A stretch of 64,000 nt of DNA from positions 7,440 through 71,439 of the forward strand of contig JBDHXF010000011.1 of assembly GCA_039810585.1 (NCBI GenBank), read 5' to 3'. The DNA is from JBBATK01 sp039810585. GTDB taxonomy: Bacteria; Bacteroidota; Ignavibacteria; Kapaibacteriales; NICIL-2. Positions 9,294-17,131 of the stretch are shown here, piece after piece (positions within the stretch are counted from its first letter, which is position 1; each line of letters opens with the position of its first letter). A program made the position numbers and the translations under genes. Below the pieces are notes generated by a model. It worked only from the letters and a program-made list of their open reading frames with translations, was not told the DNA's origin and did no database searches.

Positions 9294-9818
9294 TTAGTTG
9301 TTTCCGAGTTTGATATTCTTGAGCGCGGCCCAGGTTTCCTCTGCCGACTGCGCTGATTTCTTTCCGTCGTCCAAAAACTCGCTTCCGAGAATATCCTCGA
9401 TTGGCTTGTCCCTGTACTCAGGCGCAATGCGCTTGAGAGGAAGGCGAACCGCAAGTTCCTGACACACGTCAAGGCTAAGATCCACCGCTGATTCATCTTC
9501 GTGCAATGCGCGCAACTCTATGTCGACCGCATCCATGCCTCGCTGCTGCTCATGCATATCCGTGTCTACCACATACTCAATGTCGAAGTCCGCTACGATT
9601 GGCTCACGAAAATCTTTCAGCGAGTAATCGCACTGTAACAGTGCTTCGCACTCGGCATGACAATGAACATGAAAACGGCGACCAACACGATCGACGATGC
9701 AGTGCAGACGAACCAGATCGACGAACTCCGGAAACTCTGCGCATACAACCGATGCTTCGGCCTCCAGATCCATCTCCTGCCTGCCTTCCTTCAAGCTTTT
9801 CAGCGAAAACTTCAGCAT
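9294..9818 (-). CDS. yceD: YceD/DUF177 family protein
   Basis: The 174-residue product belongs to the YceD (DUF177) family, which is almost always encoded just before rpmF and is implicated in 23S rRNA accumulation or ribosome assembly. Recognisable parts are the central Cys-containing segment VHCHAECEALLQCDYSLKD and the acidic stretch VDLSLDVCQELAVRLPLK near the end, then a C-terminal NIKLGNN. It is the first gene of the fab operon here, 71 bases after a terminator and with a TATATTTG promoter core about 45 bases upstream. Confidence 0.85.
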   Translation of the reverse strand: MLKFSLKSLKEGRQEMDLEAEASVVCAEFPEFVDLVRLHCIVDRVGRRFHVHCHAECEALLQCDYSLKDFREPIVADFDIEYVVDTDMHEQQRGMDAVDIELRALHEDESAVDLSLDVCQELAVRLPLKRIAPEYRDKPIEDILGSEFLDDGKKSAQSAEETWAALKNIKLGNN

Positions 9819-9862
9819 GACAAAAAAGTGGAACCTAGAGATTGCACAGACGGAACAGACTA

Positions 9863-9870
9863 CAAATATA
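9863..9870 (-). promoter_or_regulatory. Promoter -7 element of the yceD-fab operon
   Basis: On the minus strand this reads TATATTTG, a perfect match to the Bacteroidota -7 consensus TAnnTTTG. It lies 45 bases before the yceD start. The -33 region is T-rich but lacks a clear TTTG. Confidence 0.5.
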
Positions 9871-9888
9871 CGAAGAGCTTAGAAAATG

Positions 9889-9915
9889 AAAAAACGGCCA
9901 TGGCGGCCGTTTTTT
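9889..9915 (-). terminator. Rho-independent terminator after the TPR gene
   Basis: A hairpin with arms CGGCC (9895-9899) and GGCCG (9905-9909), extended by A6/T6 pairs, sits 44 bases past the TPR gene stop. Because A-runs and T-runs flank both sides it could work in both directions. Confidence 0.8.
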
Positions 9916-9958
9916 CAAACTTTTGGTGTGCTCACAGACTTGAGTATCAGAAGAGCCT

Positions 9959-11656
9959 CTACTTGAGCATCTTCAAATTGTCCTTCGCTCCCTTGTTATT
10001 CGGATTGATCTTTATGACTTCCTGGTAGTATTTCTTCGCATTGATAGTGTCCCCCAATCCGTGATAGCCAATGGCTAAAAAGAAGTTGCCATACTCAGAC
10101 TGCGGATCAAATTCAACCCAAATCTTTGCCACGCGGACGAGCTCCTTATAATCCTTTTTATCCAGAATGGCCTTACACACCGACGTACCCATGGCACCGA
10201 TATCGCGCTTATACTTTTCGACGTCACGCTTGGCATAGGCAATCGCGTCGAGAAAATATTGCGTGGCATGGTCGATCTGACCTGCGGAAACATAGCTACT
10301 CACTGCAAGTGATCGCGCGAAAAACAGACTACTATCAGAAGCGATCGCTTTGTCCAAATACACCGCTGCTGAGTCTGCCTGATTTGCACTGAAGTATGAG
10401 CGCCCAAGCAGTGCATAGAGTGTGGCAGACTGGATGTTCTGACACGAGTTTATCACCTTATGGTACATCTCGATTGCTTCGTTGTACATTTTACGATCGT
10501 AGTACAAATTTGCCAGTCGCTCCATGGTCTTGCACTTGGTAGGATTCAAGTCAATTGCTGTTCTAATCTCGGTGATAGCGTTGGCTGTATCGCCACTCAA
10601 CATCAGCGAATAACCAAAGCGTTCTTGGTCGTCGGCATCAAGCTTGATGTTGAGAGACTTCACCTCATTGAACGACTTCGCTGCCAAGGCATATTGTTTG
10701 GTATCGAATTGACATCGCGCAAACAGTAAATAGGCTTTGTCCTTCACCGAATCAATCTTCTCAATCACATAACGGAAATGTGGCTCCGCGCTATCGCACG
10801 CTTGAAAGCGCGCATAGGCTTGCGCCAGGAACCAGTGCGCTATTGGTGCGTTATCACCTTCCGGACGCAAGCGCAAATACTGCGCAAGTGAGGGCGCCGC
10901 CGCCTGAAACTTTTGAGCATAGTAGAAAATTTTACCCTGCTCGAAATAGGCGCGTGCATTCTTTGGATTAAGTCGAATTACGGCCGCCCACTCCTGCAGC
11001 GAACGTGTGTAAAGCTCGTTGGCCAATGCATTGTCCTGTTCGTCGTTTGCCTGCTTGAAATACATGGTTGCCAAACGGTCGTGCGCTAACTCGTTCGTGG
11101 AGTCAAGCTTGATAGCTTGTTCGTAGTTGTCGAGTGCCGAAGGATAAATATGCTGTCGATAGTACAGGCTTCCAAGCGCCAGAAAGGCGTCCGGAATATT
11201 TCGGTTCATTTCGCGTGCCTTGGAAAGGATGAGCTCGGCTGTGTTTAACGAATCAGCGCTGACCAACACTTCTCCAAGCATGAGCTGATTGTAGACATCG
11301 TTGGCATCATTCTTCACGGCCTTGCGCATCACTTCAATTGCAGCTTGATCTTTGTTCAGGCTCGACAGCTCCTGTGCATACTTGCGCGCTACGCGCGAAT
11401 CGTCCTTGTTTTGATCGTAGGCGCGCTTGTAGTATTGAAGTGACTTCTCACCTTGCTCCAGATCTCTGTAGATGTCGCCAGCCAGACTCAATGCCTCTAT
11501 ACTATTGGACGCATCTTTTAACGCAAGCTGGATTTGTGCGGCAGCCTCATCCAAGTCGTGCGACGTGTAGAGCTGTTTGGCTTTATCCAAGGCTGACTGC
11601 GCGTACAGACTCGCACTGAGACTAAGGAATAGGACTGCTAATACAACTTTCTTCAT
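9959..11656 (-). CDS. Periplasmic tetratricopeptide-repeat protein
   Basis: The 565-residue product starts at the ATG at 11656, where a clean signal peptide begins (MKKVVLAVLFLSLSASLYAQ, cleavage after AQ-type end); an upstream extension would bury this signal. The rest is about fifteen TPR units of 34 residues, with many matches such as A-x-x-x-x-x-A-L-x-x-D and an ending N-P-N-N-K-G-A-K-D-N-L. TPR arrays bind partner proteins. It is the last gene of the STAS-exbB-exbD-exbD-tonB-pstS-like operon, four bases after the lipoprotein gene and followed by a terminator, so it probably serves the same envelope complex; that is inference. Confidence 0.85.
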   Translation of the reverse strand: MKKVVLAVLFLSLSASLYAQSALDKAKQLYTSHDLDEAAAQIQLALKDASNSIEALSLAGDIYRDLEQGEKSLQYYKRAYDQNKDDSRVARKYAQELSSLNKDQAAIEVMRKAVKNDANDVYNQLMLGEVLVSADSLNTAELILSKAREMNRNIPDAFLALGSLYYRQHIYPSALDNYEQAIKLDSTNELAHDRLATMYFKQANDEQDNALANELYTRSLQEWAAVIRLNPKNARAYFEQGKIFYYAQKFQAAAPSLAQYLRLRPEGDNAPIAHWFLAQAYARFQACDSAEPHFRYVIEKIDSVKDKAYLLFARCQFDTKQYALAAKSFNEVKSLNIKLDADDQERFGYSLMLSGDTANAITEIRTAIDLNPTKCKTMERLANLYYDRKMYNEAIEMYHKVINSCQNIQSATLYALLGRSYFSANQADSAAVYLDKAIASDSSLFFARSLAVSSYVSAGQIDHATQYFLDAIAYAKRDVEKYKRDIGAMGTSVCKAILDKKDYKELVRVAKIWVEFDPQSEYGNFFLAIGYHGLGDTINAKKYYQEVIKINPNNKGAKDNLKMLK

Positions 11657-11660
11657 TCTC

Positions 11661-12611
11661 TTATTGTTCCTCGTATAATTGAATTTTTGCATAGGCCGGC
11701 ACAATACCCTTATTCAAAAAGAAGCGCTGCGGCTCCGGCTCATACGCCAAATAGGTTGCGACACCCATTGGCAAGTTCTGAAGATCTTCTAGCAGATAGA
11801 CACGGATTTTCACAGGAAAGGGATACAGCTCTCTATACACCGAACTCTGGTGAACAGCTTCTGTGCAACGATTTGAGTCCTTATCGTAATGCCAAATCCT
11901 CAACAATTTGAACCGGGCGCTGTCGGCTAGCACTTGCGACAAATATGCCACCCCGATAGCATTGGGATCCTGGCTAACCATGTGTTTCACAGAATCCAAA
12001 GAACCACAAAAGCGAAGATTCGCGTTCTTCGAAAACTCACGTCCGTCGCTACAATAGGTCTGCAGGTTCGCAGTGATCGCAGATTGCACCGAAGGCACAA
12101 TCATGGCTGGTTCTGAGTGAAGCCCTTGAATATGCAACGTGAGCTCTTTGCCAAGCGCTAAGCGATCATGCAAAGCCTCCACACTCAACGTGTCGATCCG
12201 GCTATCCGTCCTGGTAAAAAACACAAGCGCATCCGTCGCCAGATCGAAGCTGCGGTGTGTTTTGACATGAAAGACCCTCATGAGGGAGTCTTCATCCTTC
12301 AAATACGGTCGGCTGATAACAGCCATCCTCGTTTTAGCACCAAGCAATTGAGCCATCCCCGACCGCGCATCACCTATCGTTAGCTGCAAATGAGCATTGG
12401 GATGTGTAGCTCTGTAGCGCTCAAGCATCGGCAATATCAGTGAGTCCACTGCAGCATCACAATACACAGTTGTGGTGCCGTTTTGCAATGTTTCCTTTCC
12501 CGGGACATCGTGTTGATCATTGCAGCCGGAGGCTGCAAGAATAAAGACCAGTACTAGAACGACCGGAATGACGCAATGGCGCAGACTCCTTTTGTCAGTT
12601 GTCGTTTTCAT
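11661..12611 (-). CDS. PstS-like substrate-binding lipoprotein
   Basis: The product (316 residues from the ATG at 12611, which has an AAGGA site five bases upstream) starts with basic residues and a hydrophobic stretch ending in the lipobox LAASGC, so it is a lipoprotein. The body resembles the PBP-like domain of PstS: an early pattern of VYCDAAVDSLILPMLERY, a central SQDPNAIGVAYLSQ and a late PFPVKIRVYLL. It may sense a ligand rather than feed an ABC transporter, since no pst genes are near. It lies between a small membrane protein (overlap about 17 bases) and a TPR gene in the TonB operon. A PstS-like gene after tonB is, as I recall, common in Bacteroidota; its role is unknown to me. Confidence 0.75.
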   Translation of the reverse strand: MKTTTDKRSLRHCVIPVVLVLVFILAASGCNDQHDVPGKETLQNGTTTVYCDAAVDSLILPMLERYRATHPNAHLQLTIGDARSGMAQLLGAKTRMAVISRPYLKDEDSLMRVFHVKTHRSFDLATDALVFFTRTDSRIDTLSVEALHDRLALGKELTLHIQGLHSEPAMIVPSVQSAITANLQTYCSDGREFSKNANLRFCGSLDSVKHMVSQDPNAIGVAYLSQVLADSARFKLLRIWHYDKDSNRCTEAVHQSSVYRELYPFPVKIRVYLLEDLQNLPMGVATYLAYEPEPQRFFLNKGIVPAYAKIQLYEEQ

Positions 12612-12828
12612 GATCATCCTTCGATAACTCAGCATTCCTTTTCTTTGCTTGATGATAGTACATCACACTGCGGTAGCTGCCAAATACGATGAACGCTGTG
12701 CCGATCCATGTAGTGAACGTAGGATCTCCGGGCACTTTGAGGTTTGGAATGCTCAAGAAGAGAATGCCGATAATGACAATCCCAACGCGTACGCTGTAAT
12801 TGAGGATGTCGGTAGCACTGAGAACCAT
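12595..12828 (-). CDS. Small membrane protein (two helices)
   Basis: A 77-residue product from the ATG at 12828 (a GTG two codons upstream is also possible). It has two hydrophobic segments (about residues 9-27 and 36-53) separated by LKVPGDPTF, and a basic then acidic tail (AKKRNAELSKDDHENDN). I do not recognise the family. It lies between tonB and the PstS-like lipoprotein gene and overlaps the latter, so it is probably made with the TonB complex. Confidence 0.7.
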   Translation of the reverse strand: MVLSATDILNYSVRVGIVIIGILFLSIPNLKVPGDPTFTTWIGTAFIVFGSYRSVMYYHQAKKRNAELSKDDHENDN

Positions 12829-12904
12829 ACTCACATCAGGGAATAAAAACGCCGATTACACCGGACAGCCCGACGTAACCGGCGCAGTGACTATACAAAC
12901 TTGC

Positions 12905-13657
12905 CTAGCGGAGCGTAAAGTTCACGGGAACTGAGACCCACTCCTCAACCGGGGCACCGTTCTGAATTGCCGGAGTGAAAATACTACTCATCACAGCCTT
13001 CTTCGCTGCCTCGTCAAGGGAACTGTTCACAGATTGATCGATGATGCAGCGCTTCGGACGACCATCTTTACCAATCAGTACACGAACCAGAACTTTTCCT
13101 TCAATGTTTTGCTTTATAGCCTGTGGCGGATACACCACACGTTTTTGCAAATCATTCATATCAGTCACGGCGTCCTTCTCCACGGGAATGAAGTCGTCGG
13201 GTGCCGGTTCCACTTCCTTCGTGACTTGCGCACCTTGATCAATCACTACTTCCGTTGATCCCGTTCCCTCAGTCGGAATAGCGGGTGCCGTTTTTAGTTC
13301 GTCAACATTGGCAAACTCTTTTGTGTCCGGCGTTAACATCGTCTCGGGAACCGGAATTGGAGTTCCGGCAACCGTTGGAGATGCCACCTGCGCCGATGGT
13401 GGCGGAGGAGGCGGTGCATCTGCTTGAGGCGGAGGTGGTAAGTCGCTCAGGTTGATTTTCGTGACCACGATCTGCTTCTTTAACCCAATCGAAGCCTGTT
13501 GAAAGTAGTTAACGACAAAGTAAATCAAGATTAACAACAGAATGCTCAGCAGCGCTATTATGAAGCTGCGCATCGTGTTGCGCTTGATGATGAGTTTGAG
13601 CTCCTTGGCACCGTACACGGGGCGTTGAGCTTGAAGTGCTATGGCGTCACCACTCAT
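12905..13657 (-). CDS. tonB: Energy transducer TonB
   Basis: TonB spans the periplasm and transmits force from the ExbB-ExbD motor to outer-membrane receptors. The 250-residue product has a cytoplasmic N-terminus, one membrane helix (about 31-49), a proline-rich spacer starting LPPPPQADAPPPPPP and a C-terminal TonB domain (about 170-250) with VYPPQAIKQNIEGKVLVRV and the final WVSVPVNFTLR. The start codon overlaps the end of the second exbD by four bases (ATGA), so it is coupled. Motifs and neighbours agree. Confidence 0.95.
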   Translation of the reverse strand: MSGDAIALQAQRPVYGAKELKLIIKRNTMRSFIIALLSILLLILIYFVVNYFQQASIGLKKQIVVTKINLSDLPPPPQADAPPPPPPSAQVASPTVAGTPIPVPETMLTPDTKEFANVDELKTAPAIPTEGTGSTEVVIDQGAQVTKEVEPAPDDFIPVEKDAVTDMNDLQKRVVYPPQAIKQNIEGKVLVRVLIGKDGRPKRCIIDQSVNSSLDEAAKKAVMSSIFTPAIQNGAPVEEWVSVPVNFTLR

Positions 13658-14214
13658 TTTTGTAACCCTTTCAATTTCGCTTCATCTTCCGGGGTCATCT
13701 TAATGAAAGCAAACTTTCGATTTCGCTTTTCATCGGGATTATCCTGATGAAGTTTTTGAACGATGTCTCCTTCTGCCTGATTGAGGATGTCCAACACCTT
13801 CACTACCGATCCATAGGGTGCCTCCGGTGAGGCTTGGAACACCGTAATCAACTTATTTCGACGAATCATGTTGTTCTCCACGGCTTGAGCGCGCAGTGCG
13901 GTAAGAGCAACCTCACTCGGATCATCTTGTGCCATGTGTGTGTATACTTTTCCGTCGCCGGATATGGCGATGGTGTACATGTCTTTTTCGTTTTGCTTGA
14001 CCTCGGTATTGTCCTTCGGAACATTCATCTTCATGATTTGCGGCGTGATCAAACTCGTCGTGTACATGAAGAAGGTGAGCAGAAGGAAGGCAACGTCCAC
14101 GAGAGGCGTCATGTCCAACCGAAAGCCAATGCGATGTTTCTTTTTGCGCTTATGCGCTTTGGAGCCGCGTTTTACTCTCTGCGGCACTTCCATTCCACCG
14201 CCACCACCTGCCAT
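13654..14214 (-). CDS. exbD: Biopolymer transport protein ExbD (second copy)
   Basis: ExbD is the single-helix subunit of the proton-driven ExbB-ExbD motor. I choose the ATG at 14214 because a strong GGAGG lies four bases before it; this gives 186 residues. A glycine-rich and basic N-terminus (MAGGGGGMEV, then KAHKRKKKHR) precedes the helix with the essential Asp in DMTPLVDVAFLLLTFFMY. The periplasmic part is longer than the ~135 residues of E. coli ExbD. It lies between the first exbD and tonB. Paired, different ExbDs are common in Bacteroidota. Confidence 0.93.
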   Translation of the reverse strand: MAGGGGGMEVPQRVKRGSKAHKRKKKHRIGFRLDMTPLVDVAFLLLTFFMYTTSLITPQIMKMNVPKDNTEVKQNEKDMYTIAISGDGKVYTHMAQDDPSEVALTALRAQAVENNMIRRNKLITVFQASPEAPYGSVVKVLDILNQAEGDIVQKLHQDNPDEKRNRKFAFIKMTPEDEAKLKGLQK

Positions 14215-14298
14215 AAAACCTCCGAATAACAGGCACTTGCTATGAAGACGCAAATGCCGTTGTTTTAGTTACTTTGGTAATTCCAACCCACTTCGTTG

Positions 14299-14805
14299 CT
14301 ACTGCCGCTTCTCTGTCACAAAATTGAAGGCGGTAGCGTTGTTCTTCCGAAGAATATCGATTAAGTCTTCCACGTACTTGTATCGAATTCCCTTATCGCA
14401 ATCGATGGCGTACTGCGTTTTCCACGCAGCTGCCCGCGTTTGCTGAATCATTTTATCGAGGGTCGGCAAATCGACTTTGACCATGGCTTTTTGAGACTGC
14501 TCCTGGCTAAACTGCATGTTCTGATACACTTTTTGACGCTGCACTTCATCCACGATAGAATAGAAGTACGCCGTGTCATGCGTGGTTGTATCAATTGCAA
14601 TTTTAACAGTTGCCAGATCTTTATCCGGCAACTTGGAGGTATCAGCCGCGGCTTCCGGACGATGGATGACAAACTTCTGTTCTGCGTCAGCTTCGTTTTT
14701 GAACTTGGCTGTGAACATGAAAAAGGTCAACAGCAGAAACGTCACGTCCACCAGTGGCGTCATGTCGACTGCAAATCCTACACGTTTTTTCTTGACTTTG
14801 GGCAC
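14299..14805 (-). CDS. exbD: Biopolymer transport protein ExbD (first copy)
   Basis: The 168-residue product has a short basic start (MPKVKKKRVGF) and the membrane helix with the proton-carrying Asp in DMTPLVDVTFLLLTFFMF. It has a periplasmic domain with an insertion-rich middle (VQRQKVYQNMQFSQEQSQ). It differs from the neighbouring copy in the periplasmic part, so the two probably form a mixed pair rather than a recent duplicate. It starts 21 bases after exbB. Confidence 0.93.
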   Translation of the reverse strand: MPKVKKKRVGFAVDMTPLVDVTFLLLTFFMFTAKFKNEADAEQKFVIHRPEAAADTSKLPDKDLATVKIAIDTTTHDTAYFYSIVDEVQRQKVYQNMQFSQEQSQKAMVKVDLPTLDKMIQQTRAAAWKTQYAIDCDKGIRYKYVEDLIDILRKNNATAFNFVTEKRQ

Positions 14806-14826
14806 AGTTTTTATCCCGAAAAGTTC

Positions 14827-15597
14827 TTACTTCTTGACACGGACCGTCAGGATTTCCATCATGCTAAGGATTGCTTCGTCGATCATGTAGACCATGTTGT
14901 CCACACGGGTTGTAAAGGCGTTGAACGCAACGATCGAAATAATAGCGGCCATCAGACCACCAGCTGTGTTGTACAGAGCCTCAGAAATACCAATTGACAA
15001 ACTCTGAGCAGATACTGTACCGCCGGTCGAACCAAGCGCTGCAAAGGATCGAATCATACCGATGGTTGTTCCAAGAAGTCCGATCATGGTGGCGATGGAT
15101 GCGACCGTCGACAGAATGACCAGGTTCTTCTCTAATAATGGTGTTTCCAGGTTGGTTGCTTCATCAATAGCGCGTTGCACTTCAGCGATTTTCTTTTCTT
15201 GGTCAAACTCGCCATCGTTTTCCACTTGCTTGAAACGCTCGAGTCCCGAACGCATCACGTTGGCTAACGAACCTTTCTGTGCATCACATTCTTTCACGGC
15301 GTCGTCAATTTGACCTTTAGCCAGCAACTCGGTACACTTCTTCACAAAGATGGAGGTATCGCCCTTGCCCATTGCCTTGTTGATTGAGAGATAACGCTCA
15401 ATCACATACGTGATAGAGATAAGGATACAGGCGATAAGAGCAGCAACGAGGGGACCCCCCGTGTTGATATTACCCATGAAATTTTTTGGCGTGTGATCCG
15501 GATTGAAATTTGATTCCGCACCAAAGATGAAATTCCACACGATGAATCCTACGAGCAACGACGCCAGGATGACAATCGTGTTAAACATGTTTTTCAT
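14827..15597 (-). CDS. exbB: MotA/TolQ/ExbB proton channel protein
   Basis: ExbB is the five-fold inner-membrane channel subunit that energises TonB. The ATG at 15597 is chosen since a GAGG motif precedes it and since it avoids overlap with the STAS gene; the product is 256 residues (MKNMFNTIVILASLL). Three membrane helices are visible (about 5-22, 48-67, and a long pair around 165-225). The conserved block LSTVASIATMIGLLGTTIGMIRSFAAL and the later ISEALYNTAGGLMAAI carry the family's threonine and glycine positions. It heads the exbB-exbD-exbD-tonB run. Confidence 0.95.
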   Translation of the reverse strand: MKNMFNTIVILASLLVGFIVWNFIFGAESNFNPDHTPKNFMGNINTGGPLVAALIACILISITYVIERYLSINKAMGKGDTSIFVKKCTELLAKGQIDDAVKECDAQKGSLANVMRSGLERFKQVENDGEFDQEKKIAEVQRAIDEATNLETPLLEKNLVILSTVASIATMIGLLGTTIGMIRSFAALGSTGGTVSAQSLSIGISEALYNTAGGLMAAIISIVAFNAFTTRVDNMVYMIDEAILSMMEILTVRVKK

Positions 15598-15614
15598 AGA
15601 CGGGACCTCAGTGT

Positions 15615-15965
15615 TTAAGAGTGAGTAAATGATTTGATGGCTTCTTCTTGGGTCGCATAAATATCGAAGACCAAGGTCAACTTTGTGATGACAAAGATGT
15701 TCTCGATAGACTTGGAGACCGAGCACAGGACGATGCGACCGTTGCGCTTACTGAAATTGGCTTTTGCGGAAATCAAAACCCCTAAGGCCGTTGAGTTCAG
15801 GTAACTGACTTCAGCGAGATTCAGGACCAGGTTGTTGACCTCTTTTTCAGCAACAGCATTCAGCGCTGAACGGAGGTCATCCGTTTCCACACCGCCGATA
15901 AACTGTCCACGAAGAGAAAGCAGATCGATGTTGTCGACCTGTTGCTGTTTGATTTGGTCAAACAT
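15615..15965 (-). CDS. STAS-domain protein (anti-sigma factor antagonist-like)
   Basis: A 116-residue single STAS domain of the SpoIIAA type. The usual phosphorylatable serine position is present in YLNSTALGVL (Ser-Thr after Asn, in place of D-S/T). Such proteins are switched by a partner serine kinase and release a sigma factor or regulate other partners. No kinase or phosphatase gene is near. It is the first gene of the operon leading into exbB (17 bases), so a role in controlling the TonB motor or its expression is possible; this is inference. Confidence 0.85.
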   Translation of the reverse strand: MFDQIKQQQVDNIDLLSLRGQFIGGVETDDLRSALNAVAEKEVNNLVLNLAEVSYLNSTALGVLISAKANFSKRNGRIVLCSVSKSIENIFVITKLTLVFDIYATQEEAIKSFTHS

Positions 15966-16005
15966 GGTAAAACCTCAAAAAAATCAAAAAGTTGGATGAT
16001 TCCCC

Positions 16006-16027
16006 CGCCCTTCGGTGAAAAAGGGCG
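16006..16027. repeat. Hairpin in the leader of the STAS-exbB operon
   Basis: Arms CGCCCTT (16006-16012) and AAGGGCG (16021-16027) form a 7-bp stem with an 8-base loop. It falls at or near the predicted transcript start of the STAS gene, 41 bases before its ATG. No T-run follows. Confidence 0.35.
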
Positions 16028-16031
16028 TCAG

Positions 16032-16064
16032 CGAAGTTACAACAGAGAGGCATAGCTGACCAAA
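16032..16064 (-). promoter_or_regulatory. Promoter of the STAS-exbBD-tonB operon
   Basis: On the minus strand TTTG (16061-16064) is followed after 21 bases by TAACTTCG (16032-16039), seven of eight to TAnnTTTG. This matches the Bacteroidota -33/-7 arrangement and lies 67 bases before the STAS start. Confidence 0.5.
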
Positions 16065-16077
16065 GGAAAATGACGTG

Positions 16078-16968
16078 TTAGGAATGCTTTAACCTGAGCT
16101 CGGCAACGCGTGGATGTCCCGCCATATCGCGATGCACCTCACATTCGTGGCTCCCAAAGAGTGTGCGAATGGAATCCTCCGCATTGTACCCAATCTCTGC
16201 AAACATCCATCCCGACGATTTGAGCATCTGCGGTAGTGTTGCGGCAAAGTGCCGGTAAAACGTCAAGCCGTCTCCCTCATCGGTCAGCGCACCCTTCGGC
16301 TCGTGATTTCGAAGCTCAGCCTCGAGTTCTCCATACTCCTCCACCGCGATGTACGGCGGGTTGGAGAGCACAAGGTCCATCTTGTCAAATTGCCACTCGT
16401 CGTGCAGGATATCGTGTCGCACAAACTCGATATTGTCCAGATGGTTCAACTCTGCGTTCAGCTTTGCAAGCTCCAATGCCTCCTCAGATCGATCGGTGGC
16501 AATCACTCGAAGGGCAGGACAATACTTAGCTAACGCAATGGCTATGCACCCACTCCCTGTTCCAATGTCAATCATGCTTGTCAAATGGTGTTGATGCACT
16601 CGTTCGCGCGCCATGTGCACCAGCTGCTCTGTTTCTGGCCGCGGTATTAAAACACGAGAATCGACACGAAGGTTACACCCAAAGAAGTTAGTGTGACCGA
16701 TGATGTATTGAAGGGGCTCACGCTGTTTGACTCTGCGCTCAATCATGACACGAAACGTCTTGAGCTCAGAAGGACTCAAGAGTCGTTCATGATCGACATA
16801 TAACCGTAAACGCTCAACTCCTAACACCTCGCACAACAGGAGTTCTGCGCTCAAACGCGGAGAGTCAACGCTGTTTTTATGGAAGTAGGTAGCCGTCCAC
16901 TGCAGGATTTCCAACACCGTCCATGTTCGTACGCCGCTAGAATCAATTTTTTGTCCGCTGCTGTTCAT
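16078..16968 (-). CDS. prmC: Peptide chain release factor N5-glutamine methyltransferase
   Basis: PrmC (HemK) methylates the glutamine of the GGQ motif in release factors RF1 and RF2 using S-adenosylmethionine. The 296-residue product has an N-terminal helical RF-binding part (about 15-95). The SAM-binding loop is MIDIGTGSGCIAIALA, and the substrate-glutamine motif NPPYIA is in LVLSNPPYIAVEEYGELE. The later E-P-x-x-A-L block (NHEPKGALTDEGDGL) is typical. It stands 112 bases upstream of the STAS gene; its own neighbour upstream is carB. Confidence 0.95.
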   Translation of the reverse strand: MNSSGQKIDSSGVRTWTVLEILQWTATYFHKNSVDSPRLSAELLLCEVLGVERLRLYVDHERLLSPSELKTFRVMIERRVKQREPLQYIIGHTNFFGCNLRVDSRVLIPRPETEQLVHMARERVHQHHLTSMIDIGTGSGCIAIALAKYCPALRVIATDRSEEALELAKLNAELNHLDNIEFVRHDILHDEWQFDKMDLVLSNPPYIAVEEYGELEAELRNHEPKGALTDEGDGLTFYRHFAATLPQMLKSSGWMFAEIGYNAEDSIRTLFGSHECEVHRDMAGHPRVAELRLKHS

Positions 16969-17131
16969 TGTTCCATCCCAGCGCTAAATCATTTCGTCTG
17001 TCAATTGTTTTAATAACGCCGTATCAGTCAAGGCACTGTCTGCTAGTCTGCATCAGCCCAACGATGCGTCAAATCCTCATCCTCCGGAGTACCGCCGAGC
17101 TTGAATCTTCACATGTGCGAGAAATTTGTTG

